Below are positions 33,584 through 37,648 of a stretch of DNA of 37,648 nt, one piece after another (the stretch's first letter is position 1; every line of letters starts with the position of its first letter). Source of the DNA: Synergistaceae bacterium. GTDB lineage: Bacteria; Synergistota; Synergistia; Synergistales; Aminobacteriaceae. The stretch covers positions 1 through 37,648 of the forward strand of contig JAFSJO010000091.1 of the NCBI GenBank assembly GCA_017449415.1. Direction: 5' to 3'. Below the pieces are notes generated by a model, which saw nothing but the letters and a program-made list of their open reading frames with translations, was not told the DNA's origin and ran no database searches. A program made the translations under genes and the position numbers.

Positions 33584-35304
33584 ACAGATTAGCTGCCGTA
33601 GCTCGCGGGGACATTGAAGCCGACCTCGTGATCAAGAACGCAAAAATCGCAAACGTCTTCACGCTCGAATATGAAACAGCCGACGTAGCCGTATACAGCG
33701 GCAGGATCGCTGGCATTGGAAAAGGTTACGAAGGTCTCGTGAGCTTCGATGCCAAAGGTAAGGTGCTGATCCCCGGCATGATCGACGGACACGCTCATAT
33801 CGAAAGCACGATGATGACCCCGCCAGCGTTCGCCAATGCCGTGGCCTTGCATGGAACGAGCGCGGTCATGGCTGACCCTCACGAGATATCAAACGCGCTT
33901 GGAATGGCCGGGCTTGAATACATGTTCAGAGCCGCTCAGGGATTGCCGGTCGATATATTTTACGGCGCTCCGTCGTGCGTTCCGGCCTCGGAGTTTGAAA
34001 CTCCCTACGAAGAACTCGACATGAACGCCATCAAGAGCATGTTCGACCGCAAATATACTCAGCACCTTGGCGAGATGATGAACTTCCCTGCCGTCATTGC
34101 CGGAGACCCCGAGGCTTGGGGAAAAATCCTCGCCGCTGGTGATGTCCCGCTGACTGGGCACGCTCCGGGAGTGTCGGGCAAAGCTCTCAACGCTTACCTA
34201 GCCTCCGGGATCTCGTCAGATCATGAATGTGTCGATGTCGAAGAGGCTCGCGAGAAGCTCAGGCGCGGAATGTGGATACAGATCCGAGAGGGCGCGTCTT
34301 TCCCGAACTTGAAGACCTTGCTCCCCGTCATTCACGAGAATATTCTCAACGCGTCGCGCTGCATGGTCGTGAGCGACGATATCACGGCTCGTTACATTCT
34401 CGAACGCGGCCACATGGACGAGAAGATGCGCATCATGATCGCCGATGGCTTGAATCCTTTCGTGGCTCTGCGAATGGTTACGCTGAGTCCCGCCGAATAT
34501 TTCAGGCTCTACGATCGCGGCTCGATAGCTCCGGGCAAGCTCGCGGACTTCTCAATCCTCACCAAGGACATCATGGACGAAGATTTCAAGGTCGAATATG
34601 TCTGGAAGAATGGCCGTCAGGTCGTGAGGGATAACGAGGTCTTCACAGCGTCGGACTTTGAACACCTCGCGCCCGTCATCAAGACCAAAGTTAAAAAGAT
34701 CCCGACGGTCGAGCAGTTGAAGGTCAAGCACGACTTCGACATCATGAACGTCATCGGCGTGAGCGAAGGCAGTGTCATCACGAAGACGCTTCAGCTTGCT
34801 CCGAAAGTTCGCGACGGCTTCGTGATCCCCGACCCTCAGAATGACGTTGCGAAAATCGTCGTCCTCGAACGACATAGAGACACGGGGAAATTCGGCGTGG
34901 GGTTCGTGAAAGGTTTGGGAGTGTCGCGCGGCGCGGTCGGCTCGTCAGTTGCTCATGACGCTCATAACTTCGTGGTCGCCGGGGCTGATGACGAGTCCAT
35001 TATTGCGGCATTGAAGGCTCTTGCGGAGCTTGGAGGCGGCCTCGTCGTTACGGAGGGTTCGGAAGTCAAAGCGTCGTTCGCGCTGCCGGTCGGAGGTCTG
35101 ATGAGTTACCTTGCGCCTGAGGAGATCGCCTCGGAGCTTGTTCGCATGGAGGCCGCAGCCTCGGAGCTTGGTGTCAAGATACATCACCCGTTCATGGTGC
35201 TGTCGTTCCTGTGCCTCAGCGTCATTCCGGAGCTTAGAATAACGGATCAAGGTTACTCAGACATCACAAAGGGACGAGTTGAATTAGGAATTAGGAGTGA
35301 TTGA
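33580..35304 (+). CDS. ade: Adenine deaminase
   Basis: A 574-residue amidohydrolase that deaminates adenine to hypoxanthine in purine salvage. Metal ligands HxH are His71 and His73 in GMIDGHAHIESTMM, and Ade-type blocks follow: ADPHEISNALG, FYGAPSCVPAS, GHAPGVSG, SDHECV and SDDIT. The C-terminal Ade domain has AHDAHNFVVAGADD and PVGGLMS. Length is typical. It begins within the flavoprotein stop. The C-terminus VELGIRSD is written by a heptamer repeat tract that also provides the Shine-Dalgarno sequence for lysS. Confidence 0.95.
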   Translation: MNRLAAVARGDIEADLVIKNAKIANVFTLEYETADVAVYSGRIAGIGKGYEGLVSFDAKGKVLIPGMIDGHAHIESTMMTPPAFANAVALHGTSAVMADPHEISNALGMAGLEYMFRAAQGLPVDIFYGAPSCVPASEFETPYEELDMNAIKSMFDRKYTQHLGEMMNFPAVIAGDPEAWGKILAAGDVPLTGHAPGVSGKALNAYLASGISSDHECVDVEEAREKLRRGMWIQIREGASFPNLKTLLPVIHENILNASRCMVVSDDITARYILERGHMDEKMRIMIADGLNPFVALRMVTLSPAEYFRLYDRGSIAPGKLADFSILTKDIMDEDFKVEYVWKNGRQVVRDNEVFTASDFEHLAPVIKTKVKKIPTVEQLKVKHDFDIMNVIGVSEGSVITKTLQLAPKVRDGFVIPDPQNDVAKIVVLERHRDTGKFGVGFVKGLGVSRGAVGSSVAHDAHNFVVAGADDESIIAALKALAELGGGLVVTEGSEVKASFALPVGGLMSYLAPEEIASELVRMEAAASELGVKIHHPFMVLSFLCLSVIPELRITDQGYSDITKGRVELGIRSD

Positions 35305-35306
35305 TT
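35276..35306 (+). repeat. Heptamer repeat at the ade-lysS junction
   Basis: GAGTTGAATTAGGAATTAGGA followed by GTGATTGATTA encodes the last residues of adenine deaminase (ELGIRSD), its stop, and AGGAGTGA placed nine bases before the lysS ATG. Confidence 0.6.
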
Positions 35307-35307
35307 A

Positions 35308-36804
35308 ATGCCAGAAGAATTTTCAGAGAATGAAATAGTGAAACAGCGTAAGGATAAATTATTGCGGCTTCGATCCGAGGAGGGCTACGATCCTTACGTC
35401 AATGAGACATGGGACAGAGAGATCACGCTCGCGGAGGTCCGGGAGAAGTTCGATCACCTCGAACCTGAGCAGGAGGCCAAGGACAGCATCATCAAGACAG
35501 CCGGGCGCGTCATGACCATCAGGCGGCAGGGCAAAGCAACATTCGCTGACCTAGCTGACGAGACGGAGCGCATACAGCTCTACTTCCAACTGAACTCCGT
35601 CGGCGAGAAAGTATATGATTTCCTCAAAAAGTGGGTCGATACCGGCGACTGGGTCGGAATAGTCGGCTACCCGTGCAGGACACGACGCGGCGAGCTTACG
35701 ATACTCGTTACGGAATACAAGCTACTAAGCAAGGCGATACGACCGCTCCCGGAGAAGTGGCACGGCTTCACGGATACGGAGCTTCGATATCGTCAGCGTT
35801 ATCTCGACCTTATCGCCAACCCGGACGTTCGTGAGGTCTTCCGCAAGCGTTCAAAGATAATTTCGTCGTTCAGACAGACGCTCGAAGCTCATGGAACTCT
35901 CGAGGTCGAGACCCCGATCCTGTCGGTGCTGGCGGGCGGAGCTAATGCGCGGCCTTTCAAGACGTTCCACAACGCGCTTGGCCTCGACATGTACATGAGG
36001 ATCGCCGTCGAGCTGTATCTGAAGCGTCTGGTCGTGGGCATGATGGGGCGCGTCTACGAGATTGGCCGGAACTTCCGCAACGAGGGCATCGACACAATGC
36101 ACAATCCTGAGTTCACGATGATGGAAGTGTATTGGCCGTACTGCAATTACATCGACATGATGAACTTGGCTGAGGAGCTGATACGCAACGCCGCGCTCGC
36201 GATCGGGACGCTTGAAATCGAATGGAACGGCATCACGCTCGACCTGTCGAAGCCGTTTAGGAAAATCACAATGCGCGAAGCTGTGAAAGAGTTCGCGGGG
36301 GTCGACTTCGACGCGATAACGTCCGACGAAGAGGCTCGCGAGGTCGCAAGATCAAAGGGGCTTGGCGAAGAGCTGAAAGGTAACGAGAGCAAGTTCACGA
36401 TCCTTAACATGCTGTTCGAGGCGTTCTGCGAGGAGAAACTCATCGAACCAACGTTCATGATCGGACACCCGACGGAGATATCGCCGCTGTCAAAGCGAGA
36501 CCCGGACAACCCGGACTACACTCACAGGTTCGAGCTGTTCATGTTCGGTAAGGAGGTCGCGAACGCGTTCAGCGAGTTGAATGACCCGTTGGATCAGCGC
36601 GAGAGGTTTGAGGATCAGGCTCGCAAGAAAGCCGCAGGCGACGACGAAGCTCACGTGTTCGACGAAGATTTCATCAACGCGATCGAGACGGGCTTGCCTC
36701 CGACCGGCGGAATGGGGATCGGAATGGACAGGATCGTGATGTTCCTGACGGGGGCACGCTCGATCCGGGACGTGATACTCTTCCCGACGATGAGACCGAA
36801 ATAG
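35308..36804 (+). CDS. lysS: Lysyl-tRNA synthetase, class II
   Basis: A 498-residue class II synthetase. The N-terminal OB-fold anticodon-binding domain (about 60-150) includes VMTIRRQGKATFADL. The catalytic core has RYRQRYLDLI, motif 2 GRNFRNEGIDTMHNPEFTMMEVY and motif 3 GLPPTGGMGIGMDRIVMFLTG. Length and motifs are normal. The ATG is three bases after the ade stop, with a Shine-Dalgarno sequence derived from the repeat. A terminator begins within its stop codon. Confidence 0.97.
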   Translation: MPEEFSENEIVKQRKDKLLRLRSEEGYDPYVNETWDREITLAEVREKFDHLEPEQEAKDSIIKTAGRVMTIRRQGKATFADLADETERIQLYFQLNSVGEKVYDFLKKWVDTGDWVGIVGYPCRTRRGELTILVTEYKLLSKAIRPLPEKWHGFTDTELRYRQRYLDLIANPDVREVFRKRSKIISSFRQTLEAHGTLEVETPILSVLAGGANARPFKTFHNALGLDMYMRIAVELYLKRLVVGMMGRVYEIGRNFRNEGIDTMHNPEFTMMEVYWPYCNYIDMMNLAEELIRNAALAIGTLEIEWNGITLDLSKPFRKITMREAVKEFAGVDFDAITSDEEAREVARSKGLGEELKGNESKFTILNMLFEAFCEEKLIEPTFMIGHPTEISPLSKRDPDNPDYTHRFELFMFGKEVANAFSELNDPLDQRERFEDQARKKAAGDDEAHVFDEDFINAIETGLPPTGGMGIGMDRIVMFLTGARSIRDVILFPTMRPK

Positions 36805-36828
36805 AGGGGCGCGACCCTCTTTTTTTTC
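36803..36828 (+). terminator. Intrinsic terminator between lysS and ligA
   Basis: AGAGGG (36803-36808) pairs with CCCTCT (36815-36820) around GCGCGA, followed by seven T and C. It overlaps the lysS TAG and ends directly at the ligA ATG. Confidence 0.8.
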
Positions 36829-37648
36829 ATGGAAATTTTTGAACAACGAATTGACGAGCTGTACAAGCTCATCGAGCATCACGCGGATCTGTATTACAAC
36901 GACGACGCGCCGGAGATCTCGGACTTTGAATATGACGAACTAGTGCGCGAGCTGAAAGCTCTCGAAGAGCAACACCCCGAACTTGCTCGAAAAGATTTCC
37001 TGACCCACAAGGTCGGAGGCTCGGCCAGCGAGTTATTCGCAAAGGTCGCTCACGATGTCCCGATGTTGTCGCTTGATAACGTCTTCAACCCCGGCGAGCT
37101 TGAAAAATTTTTCGAGCGTATCGGCGAAGGAGGCTTCGTCTGCGAGATGAAGATCGACGGGCTGGCGGTGTCGCTGATCTACGAGGACGGAATTTTTGTG
37201 AGGGGCGCGACGCGCGGCAATGGCCACACGGGCGAAGACGTTACGGCCAACCTCGAACTCATCGATGGCGTGCCCAAGAGGTTGCTTGACGCTCCAGCAG
37301 GTCGGGTCGAGGTGCGCGGCGAAGTCCTCATGACGCTCGAAAGATTCAGAGCCGTGAACAGACTTAGAGAGGAGCGCGGGGAAAATCCATTCGCCAATCC
37401 CCGAAACGCCGCCGCCGGGACATTGCGACAGTCCGAGAAGAATAATCACGTCATCAAGGAGCGAGGTCTCGACATCTTTCTGTATTATCTCGTCGACGCT
37501 GAGAAGTTCGGCCTTACGCAACAGAGCGAAGTATTGACGTGGCTCGAAGCTCATGGCCTGCCCGTGCAGAAGGCTTGGAAGCTGTGCGACTGTCTCGCTG
37601 ATGTTGAGAAGTTCATAGCTCAGTGGCGGGACGAGCGCGCAAGATTAA
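36829..37648 (+). CDS. ligA: NAD-dependent DNA ligase, N-terminal part
   Basis: The first 273 residues of LigA; the gene runs off the window. Domain Ia (about 1-65) has LYYNDDAPEISDFEYDEL, which binds NMN. The adenylation domain has the nucleotidyl Lys108 in CEMKIDGLAVSLIYEDG, then GATRGNGHTGEDVT, VRGEVLM and ANPRNAAAGTLRQ. It seals nicks using NAD. The ATG follows directly on the terminator T run, with no Shine-Dalgarno sequence, and is in the same frame as lysS, separated by one TAG and eight sense codons. No other start codon is available before the conserved domain. Confidence 0.95.
   Translation, partial: MEIFEQRIDELYKLIEHHADLYYNDDAPEISDFEYDELVRELKALEEQHPELARKDFLTHKVGGSASELFAKVAHDVPMLSLDNVFNPGELEKFFERIGEGGFVCEMKIDGLAVSLIYEDGIFVRGATRGNGHTGEDVTANLELIDGVPKRLLDAPAGRVEVRGEVLMTLERFRAVNRLREERGENPFANPRNAAAGTLRQSEKNNHVIKERGLDIFLYYLVDAEKFGLTQQSEVLTWLEAHGLPVQKAWKLCDCLADVEKFIAQWRDERARL

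Overview
The window is one dense bacterial chromosome segment, roughly 55-60% GC by eye, with 34 protein genes and no rRNA, tRNA, CRISPR array or intact insertion sequence. Genes are tightly packed, often with ATGA or TAATG overlaps. [FeFe]-hydrogenase maturation genes, a LarA-type nickel racemase/epimerase homologue, an iron-sulfur flavoprotein and amino-acid/sugar-acid catabolism suggest a strict anaerobe. Synergistota is my best guess, but this is inference and cannot be proved from the window.

Layout: (1) 1-3234, plus strand: the tail of an M48 peptidase, a DUF1622 membrane protein, an HD-domain protein and a NarL/NarX-like two-component pair. (2) 3247-7360, minus strand: an NCS2 permease, then hydF and hydG. 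(3) 7495-12108, plus strand: a 5-oxoprolinase operon matching the Bacillus ycs/kip neighbourhood: an NRAMP-fold transporter without the metal motif, pxpB, pxpC, pxpA and a YcsI/DUF1445 protein. (4) 12169-21557, minus strand: sugar-acid catabolism, read in the order HpcH/HpaI-fold protein, D-2-hydroxyacid dehydrogenase, GntP permease, second D-2-hydroxyacid dehydrogenase, terminator, zinc dehydrogenase, LarA-like epimerase, uxuA, uxuB. (5) 21689-23902, minus strand: an exported FAD oxidoreductase. (6) 23996-29827, plus strand: ribD-ribE-ribA-ribH, serS, and a two-domain envelope glycosyltransferase. (7) 29850-30518, minus strand: a pseudopilin. (8) 30642-37648, plus strand: an EF-G-like GTPase, an iron-sulfur flavoprotein, adenine deaminase, lysS and the start of ligA.

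How the genes fit together: in region 4, GntP could import an aldonate. The LarA-like enzyme could epimerise gluconate and mannonate, and the zinc dehydrogenase could oxidise an aldonate such as L-gulonate to fructuronate. UxuB interconverts fructuronate and mannonate, and UxuA dehydrates mannonate to 2-keto-3-deoxygluconate. In region 3, PxpABC hydrolyses 5-oxoproline to glutamate, and the atypical NRAMP protein may carry the substrate.

The most interesting signals are: a degenerate WecA/MraY-like membrane domain fused to a WecG/TagA transferase; the NRAMP-fold protein lacking DPGN; probable non-canonical start codons (ATT for ribD, CTG for a hydroxyacid dehydrogenase); a dispersed heptamer repeat family that supplies codons, stop codons and Shine-Dalgarno sequences; a second C/G-rich element found inside both hydF and pxpC; and a perfect palindrome filling the spacer of a sigma70-type promoter.
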